In this document: one piece after another, positions 17,529 to 26,379 of the stretch
Position numbering within the stretch: the first letter of the stretch is position 1
How the letters are laid out: each line of letters opens with the position of its first letter
DNA from: an uncultured Bulleidia sp.
GTDB lineage: Bacteria; Bacillota_I; Bacilli_A; Erysipelotrichales; Erysipelotrichaceae
Direction of reading: 5' to 3'
Assembly: GCA_947087645.1 (NCBI GenBank)
Contig: CAMUDN010000006.1
Location: 1 to 64,000, forward strand
Length of the DNA: 64,000 bases
The notes under the pieces: model-generated
Told to the model about the DNA's origin: nothing
What the model saw: only the letters and a program-made list of their open reading frames with translations
Database searches by the model: none
Position numbers and translations under genes: made by a program

Positions 17529-20249
17529 ATGGATTACAAAAGTACATTAAATATGCCTAAAACTGATTTTGAAATGCGAGGTAATTTAGCTAATAAAGAA
17601 CCAAATATTTTAAAGCAGTGGCAAAAAGACAATTATTATCAAAATATTTTAGCTCATCATAAGGGACAAAAAGCATTTATTTTACATGATGGTCCACCTT
17701 ATGCTAATGGTAATTTACATGCAGGTACGGCAATGAATCGTACGATTAAAGATTTTATTGTTCGTAGTCATGCCATGTTAGGTTTTTATACACCATTTTT
17801 TCCTGGTTGGGATACACATGGTTTACCAATTGAAAATGCTGTGCAAAAATTAGGCGTAGATCGTAAAGCTTTATCAGCTGCTGAATTTCGCAAGAAATGT
17901 GCGGAATATGCTCAGGGTCAGATTAAAACGCAAATGGAAACAGAAAAGCGATTAGGTCAAATTGCAGATTATGATCATCCATATATTAGTTTACAAAAAG
18001 CATTTGAAGCTCGCCAAATTCGTTCTTTTGCGAATATGGCATTAAAGGGTATGATCTTTCAAGGCTTAAAACCAGTTTATTGGTCACCATTTAATGAAAC
18101 AGCTGTTGCTGATTCAGAAATAGTATATCGTGATGTTAAAGATGCTACTATTTATTTAAAATTTCCTATTTCTGATGGTAAAGGCATACTTGATAATGAA
18201 GATTATTTTGTCATTTGGACAACCACACCATGGACAATTCCTTCTAATGAAGCTGTTTGTATTCATCCGGATTTAGAATATGCCGAAGTTTTAACCGAAA
18301 AAGGTAAGCTTATTCTGCTTGCTAAATTTGTTGATAATTTATTGGCTAAATTTAATTTAACAAATAAAGGTATTTTACGTACTTTTAAAGGTCGTGAATT
18401 AGAAGGTATTTGTTATCATCATGTTGTTCTTGATAAAGAGTGTCCTTGCTTACTGGGAAATCATGTTACAGATGAAGATGGTACAGGTGTTGTACATACG
18501 GCTGGTGGTCATGGTTTAGATGACTATTTGATTTGCCAAGCTTATGGTATTGCTCCTATTTGTTCAGTTGATGCACGAGGCTATATGAATGAAGAAGCTG
18601 GTCAGTATCAAGGTATGTTTTTTGAAGATTGTTCTAAAGCAATAATTCATGATATGTATGAAAAAGAATATTTACTAGCTGTTGAAAATATTGTCCATTC
18701 ATATCCTCATGATGATCGTTTAAAGAAAAAAGTTATTTTTCGTGCAGTTGAACAATGGTTTTGTTCAATTGATAAAGTACGGAAAGCTGCTTTAGAACAG
18801 ATTGATAAAGTCGTATGGCATAATACTTTTGGGCAAAAAAGAATGCATAATATGATAGCTGAACGAGGTGATTGGTGTATTTCAAGACAACGTCTTTGGG
18901 GTGTTCCAATTCCTATCATTTACAATGAAGATGGTAGTCCAATAATGGCGAAAGATGTGTTTGAACATATAGCTAAATTAGTCGATGAATTTGGTTCTAA
19001 TGTTTGGTTTGAAAGAGAAGCTAAAGATTTATTACCAGAAAATTATCATAATCCATTATCTCCAAATGGTAAATTTACAAAAGAAAAAGATATTATGGAT
19101 GTTTGGTTTGATTCTGGATCATCATGGAATGAGCTTATTGCACGGCAATATAATTATCCATGTGATTTATATTTTGAAGGCTCTGATCAATATCGTGGTT
19201 GGTTTAATTCATCTTTGATTATTTCAACTGCTGTACATGGTTGTGCACCATATAAAGAAGTATTATCACATGGTTATGTAGTTGATTCAAAAGGTGAAAA
19301 GATGTCAAAATCCGTTGGTAATGTCGTTAATCCAATGGATATTATTAATGTTAATGGTGCTGATGTTTTTCGTCTTTGGGCAATGTCTTCCGATTTTAAA
19401 GAAGATTTAAAGTTAGGTCAATCAAATATTAAACAAGTTTCTGAACAATATCGTAAAATACGTAACACTTTCCGCTTTTTATTAGGTAATATTAGTGCCA
19501 GTGATTTTGATCCCCAAACACAATTAATTGATTTTACAAAGTTAGAGCGAATTGATCAACAAGTTTTAGTATTATTGAATGATTTAGTAGCTAATGTGCG
19601 TAAAGATGTTATAGACTACAATTATTTAGCAGTAAATAAAGAATTAATGTATTTTATGGTTAATGTTTTATCTTCTTATTACTGTGATTTTACAAAAGAT
19701 ATCTTGTATGTTTCAAAGGTAAATGATGTACGTCGTCGCCAAGTACAAACAGTTTATTGGCATTGTGTTGATGCATTGGTTAAAATGTGGGCACCATTTT
19801 TAGCATTTACGGCAGAAGAAATTTGGCAACATTTTAAGCATTTAGGAAAAGATAGCGTTCATTATGAAGAATTTCCACCTGTAAATGATTATCATGATGC
19901 CGATGTTTTAAGAAAAGAAATTAGTCGTTTATTAGAAATTCGTTCTTTAGTGACTAAAGCAATTGAGAATGCTCGCCAAGATAAATTAGTAGCTTCTTCT
20001 CAAGAAGCTAAGCTCTGTTTGACGTTAGCTAAGGAAGATAAAGAATTATTAGAAAGAAATTTAGCTTGTAAGGTAGCACAGTGGTTTATTGTTAGCCAAG
20101 TTGAATTAACTACTGGTGAGCAAGAAATTAAAGTAGTTAAAGCATTAGGTGATAAATGTCCTCGTTGTTGGAATTATGATGAACATGTTGATGAAAATGG
20201 TTTATGTCCTCGTTGTCATGAAGTAATGCAAGAAATTAAAGATAATTGA
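17529..20249 (+). CDS. ileS: Isoleucyl-tRNA synthetase
   Basis: Class Ia synthetase of 906 aa charging tRNA-Ile, with an editing domain (about residues 200-400, WTTTPWTIPSN). The HIGH signature reads HAGT at residues 64-67 in a GNLHAGTAMN context; KMSKS is present as GEKMSKSVGN. The C-terminus carries two CPRC-type knuckles (CPRCWNYDEH and CPRCHEVM) for zinc, as in bacterial type IleS. GGAGGAG precedes the ATG. Expression is controlled by the T-box leader upstream. Confidence 0.96.
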   Translation: MDYKSTLNMPKTDFEMRGNLANKEPNILKQWQKDNYYQNILAHHKGQKAFILHDGPPYANGNLHAGTAMNRTIKDFIVRSHAMLGFYTPFFPGWDTHGLPIENAVQKLGVDRKALSAAEFRKKCAEYAQGQIKTQMETEKRLGQIADYDHPYISLQKAFEARQIRSFANMALKGMIFQGLKPVYWSPFNETAVADSEIVYRDVKDATIYLKFPISDGKGILDNEDYFVIWTTTPWTIPSNEAVCIHPDLEYAEVLTEKGKLILLAKFVDNLLAKFNLTNKGILRTFKGRELEGICYHHVVLDKECPCLLGNHVTDEDGTGVVHTAGGHGLDDYLICQAYGIAPICSVDARGYMNEEAGQYQGMFFEDCSKAIIHDMYEKEYLLAVENIVHSYPHDDRLKKKVIFRAVEQWFCSIDKVRKAALEQIDKVVWHNTFGQKRMHNMIAERGDWCISRQRLWGVPIPIIYNEDGSPIMAKDVFEHIAKLVDEFGSNVWFEREAKDLLPENYHNPLSPNGKFTKEKDIMDVWFDSGSSWNELIARQYNYPCDLYFEGSDQYRGWFNSSLIISTAVHGCAPYKEVLSHGYVVDSKGEKMSKSVGNVVNPMDIINVNGADVFRLWAMSSDFKEDLKLGQSNIKQVSEQYRKIRNTFRFLLGNISASDFDPQTQLIDFTKLERIDQQVLVLLNDLVANVRKDVIDYNYLAVNKELMYFMVNVLSSYYCDFTKDILYVSKVNDVRRRQVQTVYWHCVDALVKMWAPFLAFTAEEIWQHFKHLGKDSVHYEEFPPVNDYHDADVLRKEISRLLEIRSLVTKAIENARQDKLVASSQEAKLCLTLAKEDKELLERNLACKVAQWFIVSQVELTTGEQEIKVVKALGDKCPRCWNYDEHVDENGLCPRCHEVMQEIKDN

Positions 20250-20258
20250 TAAGGCAAA

Positions 20259-20288
20259 AGAGAGATGTTGACTATTCAACATCTCTCT
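20259..20288 (+). other. Perfect hairpin after ileS without U-tract
   Basis: 13-bp arms (20259-20271 and 20276-20288) around a CTAT loop. It is followed by GTTAACTTATAT and not by a T-run, and by the GAGGGG ribosome-binding site of the MarR gene 12 bases later. It could be an mRNA processing or stability element, or a protein-binding palindrome. Confidence 0.6.
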
Positions 20289-20312
20289 GTTAACTTATAT
20301 GAGGGGTAGATA

Positions 20313-20771
20313 ATGATGAATCAACGTTTTCAAACTTTTTTCCACTTGTTTTTAGAAATTTCTCGAAGTATAAATAAAATAAAAGAAAATAAAGCTGATA
20401 AATTAGGACTTAAGAGTATTGAACTCATGATTTTAATTGAGCTTAAAGAAACAAGGTTGACAGCAGCTGAATTAGCCCGTAAATGTTTTGTTGATAAAGC
20501 AGCTATTTCACGATCAATAAATGCCTTGAATAAGCAAGGATATATTCAAGTAGAAATAAATAAGAATGGCAATAATTATGGTTCGTTAATTTCTTTAAGT
20601 AAAGATGGCCAATTGTTAATGCAAAAAATAGTGTTTATGATTGATGATATAGTTAATAAAAGTTCCGCTAATATAGCATCTTATGAAAGAAAAAAATTTT
20701 ATGATATATTAAGTGAAATATCATGTAATATGCAACGAATATGCCAGAAAGAGGATGAAAATGAAAATTAA
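20313..20771 (+). CDS. MarR-family transcriptional regulator
   Basis: 152-aa winged-helix regulator: LTAAELARKCFVDKAAISRSINALNKQGYIQVEI (about residues 48-81) is the DNA-binding helix-turn-helix and wing. GAGGGG precedes ATGATG; the first ATG is taken. It overlaps the degV-type gene by 11 bases, so the two are translationally coupled. FabT, the fatty-acid synthesis repressor, is a MarR protein of similar size, and DegV proteins bind fatty acids, so a lipid-related role is plausible but unproven. Confidence 0.88.
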   Translation: MMNQRFQTFFHLFLEISRSINKIKENKADKLGLKSIELMILIELKETRLTAAELARKCFVDKAAISRSINALNKQGYIQVEINKNGNNYGSLISLSKDGQLLMQKIVFMIDDIVNKSSANIASYERKKFYDILSEISCNMQRICQKEDENEN

Positions 20772-21606
20772 CATTATTACTGAATCAACTGCAGATATAA
20801 CAAAAGAACAAGCTAAAGAAATGGGCATAACGATATTACCAATTCCTATTCGTTTTGGTGAAGATGAATATCTAGCAGGAGAAACATTAGATAATCAGTT
20901 ATTTTATAAAATTTTAATGGAAAGTGATGAGTTTCCTAAAACAAGTCAAATTACACCTTTTGTTTATGAACAAGCTATTGCAGAAAGAAGAGCTAAAAAT
21001 GAAGATGTATTAATTATCACCATTTCCAAAAAATTATCTGGTTGTTATCAAAATGCGATCAAAGCGGCTTATAAATACGCTGATCATGTTAAAGTTATTG
21101 ATAGTGAAAGTGCATCGCTTGGTCAACGCATTTTAGTGGAATATGCTTTTTCTTTAATTAAAGAAGGTTTGTCTTTAGATGATATAGTGATAGCTCTTGA
21201 AAAAGTAAAGGAAAGGATACATGTTTTAGCCTTAGTTGATACATTAGATTATTTAGTAAAAGGTGGACGTTTATCTAAAGTAGCTGCTATAGCAGGTCAA
21301 ATTTTAAGTATTAAACCGATCATTAGTGTACAAAATGGTAAGGTTGAAGTAGTGGGTAAAGCTAGAGGAACAAAAGCTGGTTTTAATTCTTTAAAAAAGT
21401 TGATAAAACAAAGAGGTGAAATTGATGATACTTTACCAATGGCTTTTGGCTATAGTGGTTTATCAGATGCTAAAGTAAGACAGTATCTATCATGCAATGA
21501 AGATTTATATTTATCTATCAAAGAGATAAGGATTATGCAAATGGGAAGTGCTATTGGTGCGTATACAGGACCTAATGTAGTTGGACTTGCATGGTTTACG
21601 AAATAA
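20761..21606 (+). CDS. DegV/FakB-family fatty acid-binding protein
   Basis: 281-aa DegV-fold protein. ITESTADI opens the protein, SKKLSGCYQNA and HVLALVDTLDYLVKGGRLSK are family signatures of the fatty-acid pocket. FakB proteins present exogenous fatty acids to the kinase FakA for phosphorylation. The frame is open upstream to 20713, but GAGGATG directly before 20761 and the canonical N-terminus choose 20761. No fakA gene is in the window. Confidence 0.9.
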   Translation: MKINIITESTADITKEQAKEMGITILPIPIRFGEDEYLAGETLDNQLFYKILMESDEFPKTSQITPFVYEQAIAERRAKNEDVLIITISKKLSGCYQNAIKAAYKYADHVKVIDSESASLGQRILVEYAFSLIKEGLSLDDIVIALEKVKERIHVLALVDTLDYLVKGGRLSKVAAIAGQILSIKPIISVQNGKVEVVGKARGTKAGFNSLKKLIKQRGEIDDTLPMAFGYSGLSDAKVRQYLSCNEDLYLSIKEIRIMQMGSAIGAYTGPNVVGLAWFTK

Positions 21607-21655
21607 AAATAAAAGTAATAGTCATAAGTTATTTATTATTTGATATAAAAGAAGT

Positions 21656-21710
21656 AAAAGTCTCTTTTCTTATAGTATATTTAATACTATTTAAGAAAGG
21701 AGACTTTTAT
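21656..21710. terminator. Bidirectional terminator between the degV-type gene and metK
   Basis: A long imperfect hairpin with outer arms AAAAGTCTC/GAGACTTTT and inner arms TAGTAT/ATACTA, A-rich on one side and T-rich on the other, in a convergent intergenic region. Confidence 0.8.
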
Positions 21711-21731
21711 CTTTAGTTAATATTTATCATT

Positions 21732-22826
21732 TTAAAGTTTAATTTTCTTAAATTGTTCCCAAGGAAGAGATGATTTACCGAAGTGACCATAATTAGTTGT
21801 TTGACGATAAATTGGTCTTTCTAAATTCAATTCTTTAATAATATTTTTAACGGAAAAATCAAAATTCTTTTGCACAATATTTTTCAGTTCAGCATCTGTA
21901 TAATAAGAAGTATTAAAACTCTTAACATTCATAGCAATTGGTTTAGGTTCACCAATAGCATATGATAATTCGATTTGACATTTTTTAGCTAAGCCGTTAG
22001 CAACTAGATTACGACAAACATAGCGAGCATAATAAGCAGCACTGCGATCAACTTTAGTTGGATCTTTTGAAGAAAAACAGCCACCTCCAATAGGTGCATA
22101 TCCACCATAAGTATCAACAACTATTTTACGACCAGTTGTTCCTGAATCACCCCATGATCCACCTAAAATAAACGAACCTGATGGATTAATTAAAAATTTT
22201 GTATTCTCATCTATTAGATCAGGATTAACAATTGGATTGATAACTTCTTCTTTGATTAATTTATGTAATTCTTCTTGACTAACATCAGCTGTATGTTGAC
22301 TTGAAACAACAATCGTATCAATTCTTTTTAACTTATCATGTTCATATTCAGCGGTTACTTGTGTTTTACCATCTGGTCTAAGTATATCTGGATGTTTACG
22401 GCGAACAAGTTCTAATTGCTTAGCCAACTTGTGAGCACAATCAATTGCAAAAGGCATGTATGATGTTGTTTCATCACTTGCAAAGCCAAACATAATTCCC
22501 TGATCACCAGCACTGTATTCATCATGTTTAACAGCTGAATTAATCTCAGCAGATTGTTTATTTATCTTAGTTAAGACATGATATTCTTCTTCATATCCTA
22601 TTTCTTTTAAGACATTTTTAGCAATCTTTTCATAATCAATTTGGGCATTGGTACCGGCTTCACCATAAACTAAGATAAAGTCATCTTTAATTGTTGCCTC
22701 TACTGCCATATGTGCTTTAGGATCTTGTTCTAAAGCTGCATCTAATATAGAATCAGCTATTAAATCGCATATTTTATCGGGATGACCAGAAGTAACTGAT
22801 TCGGAAGTGAAATAATATTTCGTCAT
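21732..22826 (-). CDS. metK: S-adenosylmethionine synthase
   Basis: Makes SAM from methionine and ATP. Motifs GHPDKICDLIADSILD (about residues 15-30), GDQGIMFGFA and KDPTKVDRSAAYYARY are recognisable. At 364 aa it is shorter than common MetK (about 390), and the usually strict GGPxGDAGLTGRK stretch reads GGSWGDSGTTGRK here, so it is a divergent member. The neighbouring SAM-I riboswitch strongly supports the assignment. The ATG follows the riboswitch terminator T-run by three bases. Confidence 0.95.
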   Translation of the reverse strand: MTKYYFTSESVTSGHPDKICDLIADSILDAALEQDPKAHMAVEATIKDDFILVYGEAGTNAQIDYEKIAKNVLKEIGYEEEYHVLTKINKQSAEINSAVKHDEYSAGDQGIMFGFASDETTSYMPFAIDCAHKLAKQLELVRRKHPDILRPDGKTQVTAEYEHDKLKRIDTIVVSSQHTADVSQEELHKLIKEEVINPIVNPDLIDENTKFLINPSGSFILGGSWGDSGTTGRKIVVDTYGGYAPIGGGCFSSKDPTKVDRSAAYYARYVCRNLVANGLAKKCQIELSYAIGEPKPIAMNVKSFNTSYYTDAELKNIVQKNFDFSVKNIIKELNLERPIYRQTTNYGHFGKSSLPWEQFKKIKL

Positions 22827-22829
22827 AAT

Positions 22830-22876
22830 AAAAAGCTCCTTTCCTTATATCTAGAATGAAAAGAAAGAGCTTCTAA
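22830..22876 (-). terminator. SAM riboswitch expression platform (terminator that contains the metK SD)
   Basis: On the minus strand AAGCTCTTTC pairs with GAAAGGAGCTT (one bulged base), followed by TTTTTATT and the metK ATG. The metK Shine-Dalgarno AGGAG is inside the 3' arm, so the same hairpin could both end transcription and hide the ribosome-binding site. Confidence 0.8.
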
Positions 22877-22899
22877 TTTTGTAATAAAGTATAATTATC

Positions 22900-22987
22900 T
22901 GCTTTATCGCCTTCAGCTGTACCACCTTACAATAGCAGGTTGGCATGAGATCAACGAACTGATTCTCTCCCTCATTCTTGATAAAAG
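22900..22987 (-). promoter_or_regulatory. SAM-I (S-box) riboswitch upstream of metK
   Basis: On the minus strand: P1 5' arm TTTATCAAGA, then GAGGGAGAGAATCAGTT, GCCAACCTGC and GTAAGGTGGTAC, closing with GGCGATAAAG. Order and conserved bases match the S-box aptamer (TATCAAGAG, GAGGGA, GCAACC, AAGGTGC-type segments). High SAM is expected to favour the downstream terminator and switch metK off. Confidence 0.92.
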
Positions 22988-22995
22988 ACACATAT

Positions 22996-23024
22996 TTTAT
23001 AACATGTTCAAGCTTAAGTGTCAA
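22996..23024 (-). promoter_or_regulatory. Promoter of metK riboswitch transcript
   Basis: Minus strand: TTGACA (plus 23019-23024), 17-bp spacer, TATAAA (plus 22996-23001). The expected start near 22989 coincides with the first base of the riboswitch P1 helix. Confidence 0.85.
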
Positions 23025-23066
23025 TTTATTTGTTTTTTAAGTTATAATAATCGATAAGGAGTCTAT

Positions 23067-24224
23067 ATGAAGTGGAAAAAATTTGACCATGAAACACTTG
23101 AAGCAATAAAAGCACTTACTTTATCAGGTATTATTTTACTTGGTATATATTTTGTGATGCGTGATTTTACAAATGTAATAGATATTTTAAATTCTATTCT
23201 TAAAGCTCTTTCACCGTTTATTATTGGTTTTATTTTTGCTTTTTTACTAAATCCAATAAGAAAAATAGTAGAAGAAAGATGGTTATTAAAAATGATGTGG
23301 CAAAAATCAACAAAAAGACTGATCGCTTCTTTATTTGCTATATTGGTGATGTTAATGACATTTATTATTTTCTTTGCGATATTAATTCCACAATTATATT
23401 CGAGTATTCAGACATTTACTAAAACATTTCCTAGTTATATAAAAACAGTAACTAAATTGATTGAAAGTTTACATTGGAATTTAAACGATATTGCTGATAT
23501 TTGGCAATATTTAAATTCTGCTGTGGAAAGTTTTTTAAGTGCTTTACAGCAATGGTTAAAGATGAATTCAGCAGAAGGTATAGGTCGTTTGTATAATTCA
23601 GCGATTTCTTTTGCAAGTAGTATTTTAAATTTCTTTATTGGTATCATTATTGCTTTTTATTTGTTATTAGATGGTGATAAATTACAATTACAAATGCGTC
23701 ATTTTACATATGCCTTATTACCAAGTTCGTTAGCTAATTCACTTTGTCATATTATTAAAAAGACAGTTGATACATTTAATAATTTTATTGCTGGTAAAGC
23801 ATTAGATTCATTAATTATTGGTATTATTTGTTATATTGGCTGTTTAATCTTGAAAATACCTTATGCTCCTTTAGTAGCAGTTATTGTTGGTGTTACCAAT
23901 ATGATTCCTGTTTTTGGTCCTTTTATAGGTGGTATTCCTGTTGTTATTATGATTGCACTTATTAATCCTTTCAGAGGCTTGATTTTAGCTATTTTTATAC
24001 TTATTTTACAACAAGTTGATGGTAATATTATTGGGCCAAGAATATTAGGCTCAGCAGTTGGTTTACCATCTATTTGGGTTATGTTTGCCATCATTATTGG
24101 TGGGGCTTTATTTGGTATTGTGGGTATGATTATTGGCGTACCAATTTTTTCTGTTATTTATGATTTAATAAAAGATTGGACACAAAAAAAATTAAAAGAA
24201 AAACAAGCTGAAATAAATAAATAG
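23067..24224 (+). CDS. AI-2E family transporter (PerM/YdbI-like permease)
   Basis: 385-aa polytopic membrane protein with about eight membrane segments: pairs near residues 14-34, 42-64, 82-106, then a soluble stretch, and clusters from about 185 to the end. The Gly-rich VGVTNMIPVFGPFIGGIPVV segment and VDGNIIGPRILG are hallmarks of the family. Members export small molecules or ions (for example Na+/H+ antiport in some), and the substrate cannot be told here. AAGGAG precedes the ATG. Monocistronic and divergent from metK. Confidence 0.88.
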   Translation: MKWKKFDHETLEAIKALTLSGIILLGIYFVMRDFTNVIDILNSILKALSPFIIGFIFAFLLNPIRKIVEERWLLKMMWQKSTKRLIASLFAILVMLMTFIIFFAILIPQLYSSIQTFTKTFPSYIKTVTKLIESLHWNLNDIADIWQYLNSAVESFLSALQQWLKMNSAEGIGRLYNSAISFASSILNFFIGIIIAFYLLLDGDKLQLQMRHFTYALLPSSLANSLCHIIKKTVDTFNNFIAGKALDSLIIGIICYIGCLILKIPYAPLVAVIVGVTNMIPVFGPFIGGIPVVIMIALINPFRGLILAIFILILQQVDGNIIGPRILGSAVGLPSIWVMFAIIIGGALFGIVGMIIGVPIFSVIYDLIKDWTQKKLKEKQAEINK

Positions 24225-24230
24225 TTATTA

Positions 24231-24274
24231 AAAAAGAAGTAATTAACAGTATGTGCTGTTAATTACTTCTTTTT
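24231..24274. terminator. Bidirectional terminator (AI-2E transporter / NifU-type gene)
   Basis: A perfect hairpin with 19-base arms: AAAAAGAAGTAATTAACAG at 24231-24249 and its complement at 24256-24274, loop TATGTG. A/T ends serve both strands. Its right edge overlaps the stop codon of the minus-strand gene. Confidence 0.92.
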
Positions 24275-24575
24275 AGTAATATGGTGTGAATGATGAATAA
24301 TCATCTGTTTCTAATAATTGAACATCTTTTACTTCTGGTATTTCATCCATGAGAATGGCTTTAATACCATCATTTAAGGTACTATCAATAATGCCACATC
24401 CCTGACATGCTCCTTGCATGGAAACAATAACAACACCATTATCATAACCAACTAGTTCACAATCACCACCATCTGCTTGAATATATGGGCGAATTTTGTC
24501 AAGGGTATGTTGAATACGAGTGAGCAGTTCCTTTTTTTCTGGGTCAACAGCAATTTTATCAATGGTATCTGACAT
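24273..24575 (-). CDS. NifU C-terminal domain iron-sulfur scaffold-like protein
   Basis: 100-aa protein consisting of a NifU/Nfu domain with the CxxC motif GACQGCG (Cys57 and Cys60), preceded by RPYIQADGGDCELVGY. Such proteins carry or deliver [4Fe-4S] clusters. AAAGGAG lies before the ATG. No other suf genes are adjacent; iscS at 45 kb is paired with thiI instead. Confidence 0.9.
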   Translation of the reverse strand: MSDTIDKIAVDPEKKELLTRIQHTLDKIRPYIQADGGDCELVGYDNGVVIVSMQGACQGCGIIDSTLNDGIKAILMDEIPEVKDVQLLETDDYSSFTPYY

Positions 24576-24679
24576 AATTAACTCCTTTCAACATAGTATT
24601 ATCCTACTCTTTGCTTTTGTATCATGTCTACAGTTATGCTTATAGAATATGTTATACTAATTAAAAATAGAGGTAAAGT

Positions 24680-25051
24680 ATGAATTATAAAGTTGGTGAA
24701 ATAGTCGAAGGACGGGTAACCGGTTTACAACCTTATGGTGCATTTGTAGCTATTGATAAAGGCTGGAGTGGTTTGATTCATATTTCAGAGATTTCTGATG
24801 GTTTTGTTAAGGATATTCATTCTTTTATTGAAGTTGGTCAAATCGTACAAGTAAAGATAATTGACTTAGATCCTCAAACTGGACAAGCTAAATTAAGTTT
24901 GAAAGCTTTGCAAAAAAGACGTTTTCATAAGCGTCATTTATTATCTTGTGGTGAAAAGCCAAGTTTACCACTTATGCGTTTAGGATTTCATAGTATTGAA
25001 GTTAAATTAGAAGATTGGCTTAAAGAAGCAAAAAAGGAGTTATCATTATGA
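24680..25051 (+). CDS. S1-domain RNA-binding protein (CvfD/YugI-like)
   Basis: 123-aa protein whose first 75 residues form one S1 domain (VGEIVEGRVTGLQPYGAFVAI, GLIHISEIS, GQIVQVKIIDLD), followed by a basic tail rich in Lys, Arg and His. It resembles the ribosome-associated small S1 proteins YugI (general stress protein 13) and CvfD. In other Firmicutes this gene also sits next to pgi. The stop overlaps pgi (ATGA), so they are likely co-transcribed. A TATACT -10 is at 24653-24658. Confidence 0.85.
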   Translation: MNYKVGEIVEGRVTGLQPYGAFVAIDKGWSGLIHISEISDGFVKDIHSFIEVGQIVQVKIIDLDPQTGQAKLSLKALQKRRFHKRHLLSCGEKPSLPLMRLGFHSIEVKLEDWLKEAKKELSL

Positions 25052-26322
25052 TGAAGTTAGATGTTAATTATGCCCATTTAAAAGAGAAAATTGCTACATA
25101 TCAAGAACAAGTAAGTAAAATACATGATGATATGTTACATCATCGTGGTAAAGGGCATGAGTTTATGGGTTGGTTAAATTGGATTAAAAAATATGACCAA
25201 AATGAATTTCAACGGATTAAAACAGTTGCTAAAGATGTAAAAGATAAAGCAGAAGTTTTATTAGTGTGTGGTATTGGTGGATCTTATTTAGGTGCTAGAG
25301 CAGCAATTGAAATGATTCAAGGACTTTATGCTGATAATAAAACAGAAGTAATTTTTGTAGGTAATACTTTTTCTTCTTCTTATATGGCACAAGTTCTTAA
25401 ACATATTGCTAACAAATCGATTATTTTAAATGTTATATCGAAGTCAGGTACGACGACCGAAACAGCTCTTGCTTTTCGCTTTTTGAAACAATTTATGGAA
25501 AAAAAGTATGGTAAAAAAGAATGCCAAAAACGTATTATTGTAACTACTGATAGTACAAAAGGTACATTAAATATTTTAGCTAAACAAGAAGGATATGAGA
25601 CTTTTGTCATTCCTGATAATATAGGTGGTCGTTTTTCAGTTATTACACCAGTTGGTTTAGTACCATTAGCTATTATGGGTATTGATATTGATGAAATATA
25701 TGCAGGATTATTAAAAGCATATGAAGATTTAAAAACAGATGATTTAACAGTTAATTATGCTTATCAATATGCTGTTGCTAGACGCATTTTACAAAAACAA
25801 GGATATAATGTTGAAATGTTTGTGAGCTATGAAATGCAATTGGCAATGTTGGCTGAATGGTGGAAACAATTACTTGGTGAAAGTGAAGGGAAAAATAAGC
25901 TTGGTATCTTACCTGATTCAGCTATTTTCTCAACTGACTTACATTCTTTAGGACAATTTATTCAAGATGGTAATAAAGTATTGTTTGAAACTGTTCTACA
26001 TGTTTGTCATGTTCATGAAGATTTATTAGTACCAAAAGATGAACAAAATTTAGATGGCTTAAATTATTTACAAGATAAATCAGTTGATTGGATTAATAAA
26101 ATGGCTGAACAAGGTACGCTTGAGGCTCATGCTAATGAAGGTAATGTACCAAATTTAATTATTACGATTGAAGATATGTCTGCATATAGTTTTGGCTATT
26201 TGTGTTATTTCTTTTTCTTAGCAACAGCAATGACTTGTTATCTAATAGATATTAATCCTTTTAATCAACCGGGTGTTGAAGTATATAAGCAAAATATGTT
26301 TCGGCTTTTAAAACAAAAATAA
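25048..26322 (+). CDS. pgi: Glucose-6-phosphate isomerase
   Basis: Interconverts glucose 6-phosphate and fructose 6-phosphate. The SIS-fold motifs GIGGSYLGARAA (about residue 76), VISKSGTTTETALAFR and GEGKNKLGILPDSAIFSTDLHSLGQFIQDG are present, and a C-terminal QPGVEVYKQNMF supplies the catalytic Lys. 424 aa is slightly short of the usual 440-450. GGAG followed by eight bases marks the ATG; a second ATG is adjacent. It feeds the PPi-phosphofructokinase at 6.6 kb. Confidence 0.96.
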   Translation: MMKLDVNYAHLKEKIATYQEQVSKIHDDMLHHRGKGHEFMGWLNWIKKYDQNEFQRIKTVAKDVKDKAEVLLVCGIGGSYLGARAAIEMIQGLYADNKTEVIFVGNTFSSSYMAQVLKHIANKSIILNVISKSGTTTETALAFRFLKQFMEKKYGKKECQKRIIVTTDSTKGTLNILAKQEGYETFVIPDNIGGRFSVITPVGLVPLAIMGIDIDEIYAGLLKAYEDLKTDDLTVNYAYQYAVARRILQKQGYNVEMFVSYEMQLAMLAEWWKQLLGESEGKNKLGILPDSAIFSTDLHSLGQFIQDGNKVLFETVLHVCHVHEDLLVPKDEQNLDGLNYLQDKSVDWINKMAEQGTLEAHANEGNVPNLIITIEDMSAYSFGYLCYFFFLATAMTCYLIDINPFNQPGVEVYKQNMFRLLKQK

Positions 26323-26344
26323 ATTTTGATCTTTAATTTATATC

Positions 26345-26373
26345 TTGCTATTCAACATATTTCTTCTTATAAT
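26345..26373 (+). promoter_or_regulatory. Promoter of pheST T-box transcript
   Basis: TTGCTA (26345-26350), 17-bp spacer, TATAAT (26368-26373), directly upstream of the T-box leader. Confidence 0.75.
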
Positions 26374-26379
26374 CAAGGT

